DNA of 64,000 nt from Blasia pusilla (taxonomy: Eukaryota; Marchantiophyta; Marchantiopsida; Blasiales), in assembly GCA_050084515.1 (NCBI GenBank), contig CM114272.1, positions 45,632,001 to 45,696,000 of the forward strand. The letters run 5' to 3'. Numbering within the stretch: the stretch's first letter is position 1; every line of letters begins with the position of its first letter. The notes beneath the pieces are model-generated. The model was given only the letters and a program-made list of their open reading frames with translations. It was not told the origin of the DNA and ran no database searches. Of this stretch, positions 1 to 10,156 are shown piece by piece. The position numbers and the translations under genes were made by a program.

Positions 1-223
1 CCCAAGTCTCGGAATCTTTTCCCGTGTTAGGAAGCTAGGAACCAGGCAAGGTCGAGCTTGATAAGATGCTGAGTTGAGAACTCACTGGGTTGAAAGGCTG
101 ATTGACCTAGACCAGACTAATATGAGTGTGTTTGGGTGTAGACCGGCGATGAGAGCGTGTCCTACTAAACGTACCCATCCCCAATACTAAAGATTGACGT
201 TCAAGAGGAGTAGGCGTACGATA
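1..223 (+). mobile_element. 3' end of an LTR of family S (TGTCGCGACC...)
   Basis: This stretch aligns by eye with the last 220 or so bases of the LTR at 30317-31336. Shared landmarks are CCCAAGTCT, a GTGTGTTTGGRTG block, a GAGAGCGTG-CCTACT block, and the ending GATTRACGTTCAAG followed by GAGTAGGCG-ACGA. The LTR start lies left of the window. What follows (from about 228) is gypsy coding debris, not a primer-binding site, so this is more likely a solo LTR or truncated copy than the 5' LTR of the gypsy element at 2440. Confidence 0.7.
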
Positions 224-227
224 CGAG

Positions 228-420
228 TCAGATAGTGCGATGGTGTACACTCAAGAGATTATAATACCATTAGAGTTGTATGATGTGCTGGTAGGGAATA
301 CGGTGTTATATCCGCTTATTTTCATCCTGGATTTCATCCTTGATTTCTTGGAGGAGACAGAATCTGATCAGCCAAGATGGTGTCATGTCTTTTAGGATAG
401 ATCGGTGAGATCTAGTAGAG
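228..420 (+). pseudogene. fragment of a second gypsy pol (end of protease region)
   Basis: The forward translation contains LYDVLVGNTVLYP followed by an LDF...LEET stretch. It parallels the end of the protease region of the main gypsy element at about 4590-4660, which reads SYYILVGGAVLYPMGF, then LDY and EEL. This is therefore a remnant of another copy of the same clade. Similarity fades after about 420 and no methyltransferase motif can be followed here. The LTR ending at 223 appears to have landed in or next to this older copy. Confidence 0.5.
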
Positions 421-2439
421 CGCCTTTGTGAGTAGTGGAGGACATGTTCAGCAGGTCGAGGATGACCTACTGCAAAACCTGAGAGAGCAGGTTTCCCCTT
501 TGTTTCGGACCATTTTGAGCCATATTGAGGAACCTACTATTTTAGGTAAGTATCATTTTGAGTATATGATCAAATTTCTATTTTTGGTAAGTGGCCCTTG
601 ACCTCCTATATCAAGTCAAGAGCCAAGGAGGTGACTTGGGAGAATAGGTTACCATGGAGAGAGCTTGGGAGAGGGGAGGGGTATACCTCAAGGAGAGAGA
701 GCTTAAGAGCTCATTCTCTCTTTGTTGAACCTCTTGGCATGAGGCGGCGGAGCTATGGTCCCTTGTCTTGTGAGTGTAACATGAGCCTCTTATTAGGAGA
801 GTGGGTTTGGTTTGACATGAGAGAGAGCTATGGTGTGAGATGGTGTAGAGAGAGATTGGATCTTACTTTACAAAGAGAGAATGAGAGAGTGAGAGAGTTT
901 CATAGGGGATCTCGCTGGTCACTCGCTGTTTTTGCAAGTCGGGGACCGTGTTCCCCGTTCAGCGGCTCATGGGAGTGCTCACCGGAGCAAGGGATGCTTT
1001 GATTGTTCTTTGCATTTGCCGATTTTTTGTGTGGAAGAGTGGCGCGCGATTTCTGATAGGGATTGATTATGGGGGCTGTTTGCCCCATGACGATGCTCTC
1101 TAGAGTACCATATAGCTTGCTGATTTGTATTTTATAGGTTTTACATTTTGGTTGGGAGAAATCAGTACGGAAGCGCTGCCAAATTTTGTGTAGGAGAAAG
1201 AGACATTGGGCTTTACGACAGTCCCTGTCAGTTTTTACTTGAATGTCCAATTCCAAATATTTTTTGACATTATTGTAGATCATAAAGCTAAGCAAGTTTT
1301 GCAAGAAACGGTGCACAATTTAGAGTTACGAGTAAAAATTTATGGTCAATCTTGAAAAATTGCCATTGCTAGGCAATTTTTAGGGTTAAATTGTTCAAAC
1401 CCTAAACCAGCCGCCATGCCGCCGGCGGCCGTCGCCGTCATAGTCACTGTCACCGTCAATGGTCAACCATCATTGTCAACAGTCAACCATCATTGTCAAC
1501 AGTCAACTGTCATTGTCAATGGTCCACCGTCGGCCGTTGCCGTTGTCCATCCTTTGGTTGCCATTGCCGCCATTACAAAGTGGAGGGTCTTCCACGACTA
1601 CCGTTGATTCTCTGACTTGCACCGCCACCACGTACTTTGGTTTGGCCGCCACCGCCATCGCAGTTTCATCATCAACCAGTGATGGTAGATGATCTCCGGT
1701 TATGGTGTGTGAGTTTTGATTTCATGCTGCTATGTTGTGATTGGTAGCCGCTCGACGACGATCAAGTACCGTGTCGTGACGCCCGTAGCCGCAACGCGCG
1801 GCCGATTGTCGCGCCGTGCCGCTCGTGGCCGCACCACACCATCTCGATCGCGGAGCCACACCATCATTGTGGAGCAGAGTGTGGGTTTATTGGTGATTGA
1901 GGAGGGAATGCCACCGAGTGCCGCATCCCACCATCGAGGGCCGTGTCGTTCGTAGCCGTTCTATGTCGCCTACAACGCCGCACTGTTCCGCTGGAACCGC
2001 ACTGTCCATCAAGGAGTTTTAAGCAACGTCAGTATGGGAGGAGTATGACTTGCTGATTGGAGGAGTTGTCTCCACAACCGATTTGGGGTCGAGATTTACA
2101 ATTGCTGAGGAGCGTCATCGACATGTGTTCAGGTTACCCATTCTGGTCCTTTACCCTGCACGTGTGAGGGATTCTGGGATTTGGATAGTTTATTTGAGGA
2201 TATTGGATGTGTGGATGCTGAGAGCATTATTTATGTATGTGGTTTAGTGGACATAGACGTGTGTGGGATGTTCAGAGTTGAGGGTAGGTTATCGATGAGA
2301 TGATAGCCTGGTCGATTTGCTGCACCACGCCGCTTGTTGCCGCACGTTACACGTCTCGGGGAGGGAGAGTGTAGATCGAGTGCCGCATATTTGGGATGAG
2401 TGATTGAGGAATTACTCATGAGGTTGAGAGTGATCATGT
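421..2439. other. no gene recognised; low-complexity and repeat-derived DNA
   Basis: I see no convincing gene. The stretch at 600-900 is GA-rich with many GAGAGA tracts, and 1400-2000 is rich in GCC/CCG triplets. It could be long untranslated leader of the gypsy element or older debris. The 5' LTR matching the 3' LTR start at 9641 is not found here. Confidence 0.4.
1456..1530 (+). repeat. short tandem repeat, unit about 20 bp
   Basis: Three to four imperfect copies of GTCAACCATCATTGTCAACA follow each other, the last copies drifting to GTCAACTGTCATTGTCAATG. It has no visible function and creates overlapping spurious open frames. Confidence 0.75.
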
Positions 2440-3845
2440 GAGAGGGGCACGAGGGCCATCACGGCGTCCTTTTAGGATTTTGAGAGACTTTGAGAGACGA
2501 GGTAGTGGACTTGAGAGTAACTCTGGAGGGTTTACCCGGAGTGGTGCAAGGTTTCGAGGGTTTCCATATGAGAGACCACCTTGATCTCCTTCTGTATCGT
2601 CTTTAGATGAGGGGGACCATGTAGAGGAGTTTGTGAGCACATCGCCACACATTGTGAGTGGTCCTACCAATTGGGTGTATGAGATGGACGATCGGGGTAG
2701 AGGACCGCGTAGGTTTTCAGGTGTAGTAGGCACGATTGAGTTGCATAATATCATAGCAAAGTTTAACTCCTAGCGGGTCAGGAACTCTAGAGAGTTCAAC
2801 CCGTTTACAACATGGAACGGTATGTTCCAGCATTTAGAGGGGGCGCCGATGGACGATTACCATGAGTTCTCTCAAAGATATGCACGTGAGATCGAGGCGT
2901 GGAGGCTCTACTATGACCCAAATTATGTGTCATGGACGGAGCCATTCCCAGATGAGGAGGAGGAGGAGTCAAGAGAGGCTACTTCCTCTTCCACTAGTGA
3001 CGTTTTAGGAGGGGTCACTCGCACGGGAGCAATTGCACCGTCTAGTCGGGTTCGTCCCAAGTTCAACCCTGTGGTTGAGTTCTTTGTTGAGTTGAGGACG
3101 AGCTATCACGAGGTACGGAAGGAGAATCCTCGGAAGGAGTGCGGCTGGGCGAGAGCAGTCACGATTGTTTGCACTACCTGTGCAGCAACGTGGACTCCGA
3201 GATAGGTCGACTATGGCACCACGAGCTCAAGGAGGATACCGGGAGGCCGTGCCACAAAGACCTACGCCTTCATATGCGGCTCAGCAGCAACAGCCGCCTA
3301 CTATTACTTGTTGGTCAAATGGTAGAGCCCATCATCAGCGCGATTGCACTCGTCAGGTTCATGGACATGTGGCTCAGCATGGAGGAGGAGATGGTGCTGC
3401 ACCAGGAGGTTATCAGTGTGACTATTGTCAGAGGTATGGTCATACACGCGCCAGGTGTTTCAGTTTACATCCTGAGTTACGTCCGGACCAAGGGCCAAAG
3501 AGGGCACCAAAGCGAGTAGCCGGTGCGGGTGGGGCTAGAGATCGTGCAACAGGTGGTCCCGTTGGGGGACGAGGAGCTGGAATTGCCCGTGGAGGAGATA
3601 GATTCCTACCACCTAGACGCGTCGAGGGAGATTCCATGCGTGAGGCTAGGATGGTTGCTCAGATACATCAGCTACAGGAGCAAATTAACGCTATGGCATT
3701 GAGATTACCCGATGCCGGATCCGTGGCATCGACATCATATGGAGCAACCAGAGATATGGAGGATCTTGATTGGATGTGCGAGGTTGCCCACATGGAGGCA
3801 GCCGTAGTTGTGACGCGTGGAGCAGCCGGAGAGTTGGATCCACAG
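2440..3845 (+). pseudogene. gypsy gag with CCHC zinc knuckle
   Basis: Gag-like nucleocapsid region. The frame is open in two pieces, about 2440-3160 and 3165-3845, separated by a frameshift and interrupted by stop codons (TGA near 2580, TAG near 2770). Visible features are an acidic stretch (DEEEEE) near 2960 and a Gln/Pro-rich part near 3290. A classical CX2CX4HX4C knuckle lies at 3417-3458 (CDYCQRYGHTRARC), followed by an Arg/Gly-rich segment. The knuckle would bind the element RNA. No start codon is asserted because the 5' part is decayed. Confidence 0.75.
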
Positions 3846-4309
3846 TGAGGGGAAGCCAGTAAACAGACTAGGCTTCCCCAGTCTTTCATGTTGTCTAAGG
3901 CGATGAGGACCCCATCGATGGATCCTGATCAGAGTTCCTAGAGAGTTGGTGACGTTGTTGGTGTGCAGGCACGGAGGGCAATGGGAGAAGCGAGTGCGAC
4001 GACTCCTATTGTTGATGCTCAGGAGGGGCATGTGTCGAGCACGTTGTTGGGGGCGGCCACCATTGTGTACCTCGCTCCTTTATTTTTTGCTTCCGATGTT
4101 ATGATGTTGGGGGGTATGCCTGCCGAGGCTTTTTGGCTGGCCGCTACGCTATGTGAGCGTGGAGTTGGAGTTCCTACATCACGTTCAGAGGTGGTTGCAG
4201 AGGAGGTGATGGACCTGCCCTTGGAGCGGATGCTCGGGTTGTCCACGTCAGATTCATGGCACGCTGCGGCTGCTAGGATGGCGGAGATGCCCGCTAGACC
4301 CGCGATAGA

Positions 4310-4690
4310 GCGTGCCATGGCTTCTCCTGGTGTTGTGTTGCTGGATAAGCGAGGAGAGGTCTTCTAGTTGGTGGATCCCGGAGGTAGAGCTTTTAGTCCG
4401 CAGCGCGTCATTTAGAGGATTGGGCTTGACGAGAGCCGATGTGGAGCGTTGTCCATTCCGGATACATACATCCTTGGGTGGAGCAAGTACCATACATTAT
4501 ATAACCCGACATGAGGTCGTGGTGAGGATTTGCCCGAGACATCCTACAAATGAGTCCGTGGTGCGAGCCAAGGCGATAATGACTAATATAGAGTCCTACT
4601 ATATCTTGGTTGGTGGAGCAGTGTTATATCCGATGGGGTTTTCCTTGGATTACTAGGAAGAGTTAGCATCCTATAGAACAGGATGGTAGT
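4310..4690 (+). pseudogene. gypsy aspartic-protease-like region
   Basis: Lies between gag and the methyltransferase. A LVDPGG stretch near 4370 may be the decayed D-T/S-G active site. It is followed after a frameshift by GLGLTRADVERCPF, HTSLGG and ILVGGAVLYPMGF, which look like the body and C-terminal part of a retroviral-type protease. Stop codons at 4367, 4654 and 4687 (all TAG) break it. The assignment rests on position and weak motif similarity, supported by a related fragment at 228-420. Confidence 0.5.
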
Positions 4691-4734
4691 CAGGTGATGG
4701 GCGCCTTAGCTCATTACCCGTTCGATTCACATGT

Positions 4735-6060
4735 GCAGTGATCGAGCAACAGCCAGGAGAGATGGCGACCTTAGCAGCATTTAGCAGTGCCATCATTTGG
4801 CCTAGTGATTTGATTGAGGGACATGTCCATACAAAGGATACTCCCGTTCCTGGCATTTCTATAGAGAGGAGTGTTATGGTAGCCGCATTATTCCATGGAG
4901 GAGAGGTGCCGTTGTGGGGCTTGACTAAGGAGCTTCGACGATTGGCAGATGAGCACGTGCAAACGGTGTGGAGCGAGGCGTTTGCACCAGAGCATGATGG
5001 GTCTGAGGAACCCGAGGAAGCAGGGAGTGCTACGATGACACCCTTGGATACCACACCCATTATGTGGTGTACCCCGGAGGAGGATAGTCGAGTGTTAGAT
5101 CTCTTTGGAGGGATTAGCATCGGGTTAGCTACTGTTTTGCACGCATGAGTGCGAGTACAATAGTACTTGTATGTGGAGAGTGATGATGTTGCGAGGCGCG
5201 TCTCACTACGACATGTGGCATAGTTACGCCTACGTTTTCCTGACTTATTGTCTGCATCCGCGGTATAGGGATACCAAAGTTCCCTACCGAGGGATATTTC
5301 GTTGTTGGGGGCGTAGGACTTAGAGCGGGTAGGGACCATTGATTTAGTCATTTCTGGTTGGCCATGTCTGGGCCAATCGAGTGCTAGACAAGGCAGCGGG
5401 TTGGCTAATACTCGATCCAGGTTGTTTTGGGAGATATTGAGGGTCTTACGGCAGTTGCAGGAGCACGAGTCTCGTTCTCCAGCTTACATGCTGGAGAATG
5501 TGCCGATCTTAGGAGACTCTAGGTCACGGGTGGTGACGAGTGCTCATTAGGTGCGTGCCTAGATCGGCCCAGCAGTGTTCTTGGATGCGGCGAGTGTAGG
5601 TTCTAGAGCCTATCGCCCATGTCTATGGTGGACCAACTTGGTGCCCCATGCGGTGTTACGGAGGGCGTATGCGAGAGTGGAGCGCCCCTCCCATTGGTTA
5701 GTGGATTCCAATCTGGATCCAAGTCGTCGCTCACAGGCAGTGAGTCACGATGATCGACCACCGTTGATTGTGGTCAACAAGGTAGGCAAGCCGCGGGCAG
5801 CCTTTCCCACGTTTGTGAGTTTTCTCGCTTCCTATGCATACAAGGAGACCGGTCCTGGCTTGGTTTGGGATGACCACGTTCAGAGGTTGGTGGAGCCCAA
5901 CGCCGATGAGAGAGAGCCGGCGATGGGATTTCCCCCAATAGTGACGGCAGTCCCGTCAGTATCAAAGGCATCACGACGCCATGTCTTGGGTCAGGCAATG
6001 GACCTGAACTGTTTGACATGGATCTTCAGCTTGGGAGTGGTTGAGCAACGTCGGATAAGA
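4735..6060 (+). pseudogene. cytosine-5 DNA methyltransferase domain embedded in gypsy pol
   Basis: C5-methyltransferases transfer a methyl group from S-adenosylmethionine to cytosine in DNA. The motifs appear in canonical order in one frame. Motif I is VLDLFGGISIGLA at about 5092-5130 (AdoMet binding). A motif II-like YLYVESDDVARR lies at about 5164. Motif IV is DLVISGWPCLGQSS at 5344-5385, with the catalytic Pro-Cys codons at 5362-5367. Motif VI is YMLENV ending at 5502. A motif VIII-like SRAYRPCLWWTNL lies at about 5602-5640. Late motifs are DEREPAMGFP near 5920 and LGQAMDLN near 5985 (motif X-like). The I-to-X span of about 300 codons is close to a minimal C5 enzyme. Seven stop codons (5146, 5161, 5221, 5266, 5317, 5548, 5560) inactivate it, each one transition away from a sense codon. 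It sits between protease and RT, so it was part of the polyprotein. Confidence 0.85.
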
Positions 6061-6329
6061 TCGCGACAGATCACAGCGGTTGTGTTGGTGAGCCCCATCC
6101 CTACCGAGATGGTGGAGGTAGTGGCTGAGGGCGAGACCCGAGGAGATCGACACACCAAGGGAGATCGAGAGAGACACCCTTGGACTTCTTGGGATGTTTT
6201 GCAGGTACGCCAAGAGATGATAGCCATAGCATCGAGCGTGGTTTTGGGCACTGCATATGGAGGAGATCAGAGTTTGCAGTTGGCTGCAAGAGAGCGGTCG
6301 AGTGTTGTTGTTCAAGACGGGGTTGCACC

Positions 6330-7365
6330 ATAACAACCACCGATATCCGCGCCCGAGAGTCCTACCGTAGTCACGATGGAGACTTGGGAGCCAGATATGG
6401 GCCCTAAGTTGACAGGAGGAGAGCGGCGCCGAATACATGAGTTCCTCAGGAGTTATAGGAGCTGCTTTGTGTTTAGCATGGAGGATTTGGGTACGTTGAA
6501 TGGACCGGGGATCCGCATTGAGTTGTCGAGTGATACGCCGATCTTCCGACGACCCTACAAGTACACTGATATGGAGAGGGCTCTGATTCAGAGTAGGAGC
6601 CAAGACTTGGTTGGAGCAGGACTAGTGGAGATGTCGCATGGGGAGTATGCATCTGCCACTGTCATGCCCGCCAAGAAGGATGTGCATGGCAACAAGACGA
6701 ATAGGTGGATGTGTGGGGATTACCAACCTATCAATCGGCAGACAAAGTCCAATAGGTATGCCATGCCCACCCTTGAGGAGATCTTTGATGCGATTGGTCA
6801 TACAAAGATTTTCAGTTCATTGGATTTGCGAGATGGATACCATCAGCTGCCAATCAAATTGGAGGACAGGCAGAAGACGGCATTTTGGGGCATCGATCCT
6901 CACGAGAAGGAATGTTTGTACTAGTGGCGGTTCTTACCATTTGGGTTAAAGAACACCCGGGCTGAGTTTCAGAGGGTCATGGATAGGATCTTGGCTCGTC
7001 AGGATTTTGCTAGGTGTTATATTAATGACATCGTAGTCTTTAGCGCCACGGTTGAGGAGCATGAGCGACATCTAGAGCAGATGTTTCGACGATTGCAATT
7101 ACATGGGCTGAAGCTACATCCAGGCAAGTGCAAGTTCTTCTACGACCAGATTGAGTACTTGGGTCATACAATATATCCAACAGGCCTTGGTGTTCAGCAG
7201 ACAAAGGTAGAGGCTATCTCACACATTCCACGCCCTACACATGTAAGCCGTGTTCGCGCATTCATGGGATTGGCGAACTTCTATCGGCGGTACGTCAAGG
7301 GATTCAGTTTGATTGCGAAGCCGCTCGCCTTGCTGACCAAGGTGGATCATGAGTGGCACTAGGGG
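6330..7365 (+). pseudogene. gypsy reverse transcriptase
   Basis: RT domain in the same frame as the methyltransferase. Visible blocks are GLVEMSHGEYASATV, the KTNRWMCGDYQPIN stretch, FSSLDLRDGYHQLPI (motif A, with its Asp), LPFGLKNTRAEFQR, then CYINDIVVFS where Y-x-D-D is expected. The first Asp of the catalytic pair is Asn (codon 7024-7026), so this copy would not polymerise. HPGKCKFF and GLANFYRRYVKGFS close the domain. Stops at 6331 (TAA), 6922 (TAG) and 7360 (TAG) interrupt it. Confidence 0.88.
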
Positions 7366-7860
7366 GGTGAGCAGGAATGAGCATTTCAATTACTCAAGGA
7401 CAGGTTGACGTCCACGCCCATCTTGAGGAGACTGATTAGGGGGCGTTCTTTCCAGTTGCACACAGATTGGAGCATGTTGGGGCTTGGAGCAGTGCTCACC
7501 CAGCATGATGATGAGGGTAGAGAGTTCGTGGTGGCTTACGCTAGCCGCTCGAACAACGCTGCAGAGGCAAAGTACAGCTCGTATAAGGGTGAGTGCTTGG
7601 CAGTAGTGTGGGTTGTCGCGCATTTCAAGTGTTACTTATTCCACAACCCCTTTACCATCATCAATGATCATCAACCACTAAAGTGGTTGATGAATTCCGA
7701 CAAGCTTACATGGAAGCTTGCGAGATGGGCTCTGTTGTTGCAGGAGTATGATTTTCAGGTGGTACATAGACCTGGGATGCTCAACTAGGATGCAGATGGG
7801 TTGAGTCGTAACCCATGTCTGAGTCAACAAGATGCGACTGGAGCTCGATGGCATAGAGAG
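7366..7860 (+). pseudogene. gypsy RNase H
   Basis: Ty3-type RNase H directly after RT, removing the RNA strand during cDNA synthesis. Seen are FQLHTDWSMLGLGAVL (first catalytic Asp), YASRSNNAAEAKYSSYKGEC (Glu), FTIINDHQPLKWL (Asp) and VVHRPGMLN followed by DADGLSR. Stops at 7378 (TGA) and 7786 (TAG) break the frame. Confidence 0.85.
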
Positions 7861-8079
7861 AGTGATGAGGAGTCAATGCCAAGATGGCACGCGTTAGCCT
7901 ATTTAGGCATGATGGCTATGGAGAGCCACAGTATGGAGACTTCAATGGCGAGGTCTAGTGGAGAGTCCTTGGATCCCGGGGCGAGTGAGGAGACAACAGA
8001 TGGCCAAGATATTCATGATGATGGAGTAGTCTTGGAGTACCTTCGAACTGGCAGCGTTGCGAGCACCGTGGATGCTAGA

Positions 8080-9300
8080 GAGCGGGATTGGATCCTACGG
8101 CGGGCCAGACGGTTCCGTTGGGGGGAGGAACACATGTTTTGAGGGTTTGGGAGGATGGTAGAGTACGCGTAGTGCCGCATCCTTTGCACAGAGCACAACT
8201 AGTGCAGCATGCCCACGAGGAGTTGGGTCACTTTGGGGTGAAGCGGATGTACAGCTTGCTCCAGATTCAGTATTGGTGGCGAGGCATGCAGACTGACGTT
8301 CAGCAGTTTGTTACTAGGTGCATGGTGTGTGATCGGGTTCGAGCATTGTTCAATGCTCCGACTTCACAATTGCATCCATTACTGATCATGGGCTTAGGGT
8401 ATAGATGGAGTTTGGATTTTGCAGGACCTTTGCCTTTGACGAAGGATCACAATCGTTATGTGTTGGTGATGGTCGAGCACTTCTCGAAGTGGATTGAGTT
8501 GGTTGTATTGCCTGACAAAGCGAGTGAGAGAGTATCTTATGCCTTCCTTGACAAAGTGTTGAGTGATTATGGCGCACCGGCTGAGGTGTTGACAGACCAG
8601 GGTACCGAGTTTTGCGGTGAGTTCTAGGCCTTGTGTGATCAGGCGTTGATCGACCATCGCACGACTTCGCGAGATCATCTCGAGGCGGATGGATTAGCGG
8701 AGAGAGTTGTGCAGACGGTGAAGAGGGGTTTACGCAAGTATGGCTTGCAAAGAGGTCACCTAGGAGATTGGGACCTCCAATTGCCCTGGTTGGCGATGGG
8801 ATACAGATTCAACATGGAGGCATCCTTAGCATCTTTTTCACCGTACTTGCTACTTTATGGCCGAGAGCCAGATTTACCTACAGCCATTCGTCGAGATGAT
8901 GGTGAGGTGTTGGACCTTGATGACCCAGATGTATGGATGCGAGCATATTCTCAGAGGGCTGAGTTGTTTCGGAGAGTGATGCCCATGACGTTTGAGAACT
9001 TGGCGATTGCGCAGCATCGGGATATGTTGAGGTATGCGACTATTCGGGGTGGTGGTTATCGACCAACTATCCAGAGGTTTCATCAGGGAGATTATATCTA
9101 CTTGCAACAGACGACATCGACGACGTTGGATGTGACTGCATGGTGCACTATCCTGAGAGTGCGTGACGTTTTGCCATCCGGTGTTCTCTTGTTGGAGGGA
9201 CGCGATGGTATGGTATGGAAGGACCATGTGCGTAATTGTGCGCCATGTCACCTTCCTAACATTGATGGTACAGTAAATCCGAGCTTAGCAGTATTTCCTG
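8080..9300 (+). pseudogene. gypsy integrase
   Basis: Zinc-binding H-x-H...C-x2-C part: HAHEELGHFGVKRM ... CMVCDR (about 8207-8333). Catalytic core: WSLDFAGPLP (first Asp), VLTDQGTEF (second Asp), then DHLEADGLAERVVQ (Glu), with a TAG at 8625 between the second and third residues. The core is followed by LLLYGREPDLP and a C-terminal beta-rich part (FHQGDYIYLQQ, VWKDHVRNCAPCHLP) that in other gypsy elements binds DNA or carries a chromodomain. It is one base out of frame relative to RNase H; the shift falls at a T run near 8135. Confidence 0.88.
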
Positions 9301-9311
9301 CAGGCTTGCGT

Positions 9312-9452
9312 TGTATGTTGTGTGGTTCTGCCCATGGTGCGGCCACGATGCTAGTCTGTGATGGATGTTCGAGAGGTTGGCATATGGCATGTCTGACGCC
9401 ACCTCTCACTAGGGTTCCTCGGGGACGATGGATGTGTCCCAGATGTACATAG
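9312..9452 (+). pseudogene. PHD finger at the C-terminus of the gypsy integrase
   Basis: The last 46 codons before the TAG stop form a C4-H-C3 finger. Spacing is CMLC, then CDGC about 11 residues after the second Cys, H at RGWHMAC, and a final CPRC after a TRVPRGRWM linker that includes the Trp normally two residues before the seventh Cys. This is the PHD zinc-finger pattern, which in characterised proteins usually reads the histone H3 tail. It sits where chromoviral gypsy elements have a chromodomain. The frame is uninterrupted from 8631 through the finger. Confidence 0.85.
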
Positions 9453-9627
9453 AGGAGATACTAGGTAGGTTTCAATTTTGACTTTTTCTGTGACATGGAT
9501 GACAGAAAGGCGACTAACGATGGGGCCACATGAGCACCCGGCCTTTTTGCTCTTAGCGTCCTAGAGATGTATGTTGTGGTAGGTAGGAATAGATGGCTAT
9601 GTGGAGTTAGAGGGACCTAACCACCAG

Positions 9628-10156
9628 TTGGGGGGGCGATTGGAGATATTTTGGTACTTCTCGCCTCTGTGTTTGGATGCCATGAGTTAGCATGGGATCG
9701 TGCGTGTTTGTGTGTGTGTTCGGTGACAGCGATGTCTGTTGTGTAGCGATGTGTATGCGCACGATAATGACGATCAGGTGATGGACTGGCGAGCCATCTA
9801 TTGGTGCATTTTGTTACGTGTAGTGATGGTCAACCACGTGACAATACGGTAACCATATTGAAAGCATAGGTGGTGTTAGTTGAACAAGAGAATTTTTGGA
9901 AGGGACGCACATGCAGAGGATATCCCGGAAATGGTTAGTACCATTGAGAGACATGTTTGGGTGGGTGTCTCTTCCCATGGTGCGGAGATCTCTTTATCCT
10001 ATGTGTATGAGCATTGAGTTGCAAAGGAGTGCAGAAGAGCTCCTAAGGCAAGCATGGGGTTGTGCTTGTGTCTTGGAGCAAAGAAGGTCAAGTAAAGGTT
10101 GTGCTCTTAGATTGGAGACTTGATATCCTTTGGATACCACACTTGTTGTGTGGTTG
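9628..10156 (+). mobile_element. gypsy polypurine tract and start of 3' LTR
   Basis: A G-run (TTGGGGGGGCGAT, 9628-9640) after the coding region is the likely plus-strand primer, and the LTR would begin with TGGAGATATT at 9641. The LTR is interrupted near 10157 by the truncated end of copia A1. A short block at 9738-9766 (TGTAGCGATGTGTATGCGCA) reappears near 15455, suggesting that the rest of the LTR or a related repeat lies beyond copia A1. Confidence 0.5.

Larger units (their letters stand above)
2440..9640 (+). mobile_element. Ty3/gypsy retrotransposon internal region with C5-methyltransferase and PHD finger
   Basis: Domain order on the plus strand is gag with CCHC knuckle, protease, C5-cytosine methyltransferase, RT, RNase H, integrase, PHD finger, then a polypurine tract. 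RT and RNase H before integrase is the Ty3/gypsy order. From about 4390 to 8040 everything lies in one reading frame broken only by stop codons. One frameshift at a short T run near 8130 moves the integrase into another frame, and others lie in gag (about 3140-3165) and near 4370-4390. The element is not functional as it stands. Flanks: 5' LTR not found in the window; 3' LTR begins about 9641 and is cut by copia A1. Confidence 0.85.

Noticed and set aside
1-223. 5' LTR of the methyltransferase-gypsy
   Set aside because: The sequence after it is pol debris, not a primer-binding site, and the 3' LTR start at 9641 does not resemble family S.
598-1002. 134-codon frame on the plus strand
   Set aside because: It lies in GA-rich low-complexity DNA, starts with TTG and shows no domain; judged chance.
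1416-1955. Overlapping frames rich in Val, Ser and Arg
   Set aside because: They arise from a short tandem repeat and GCC-rich DNA and have no protein-like features.
3139-3519. Second plus-strand frame in the gag region
   Set aside because: It is the out-of-frame shadow of the zinc-knuckle frame.
5971-6603. 210-codon minus-strand frame opposite the methyltransferase and RT
   Set aside because: The plus strand carries unmistakable C5-methyltransferase and RT motifs; the minus frame is its mirror.
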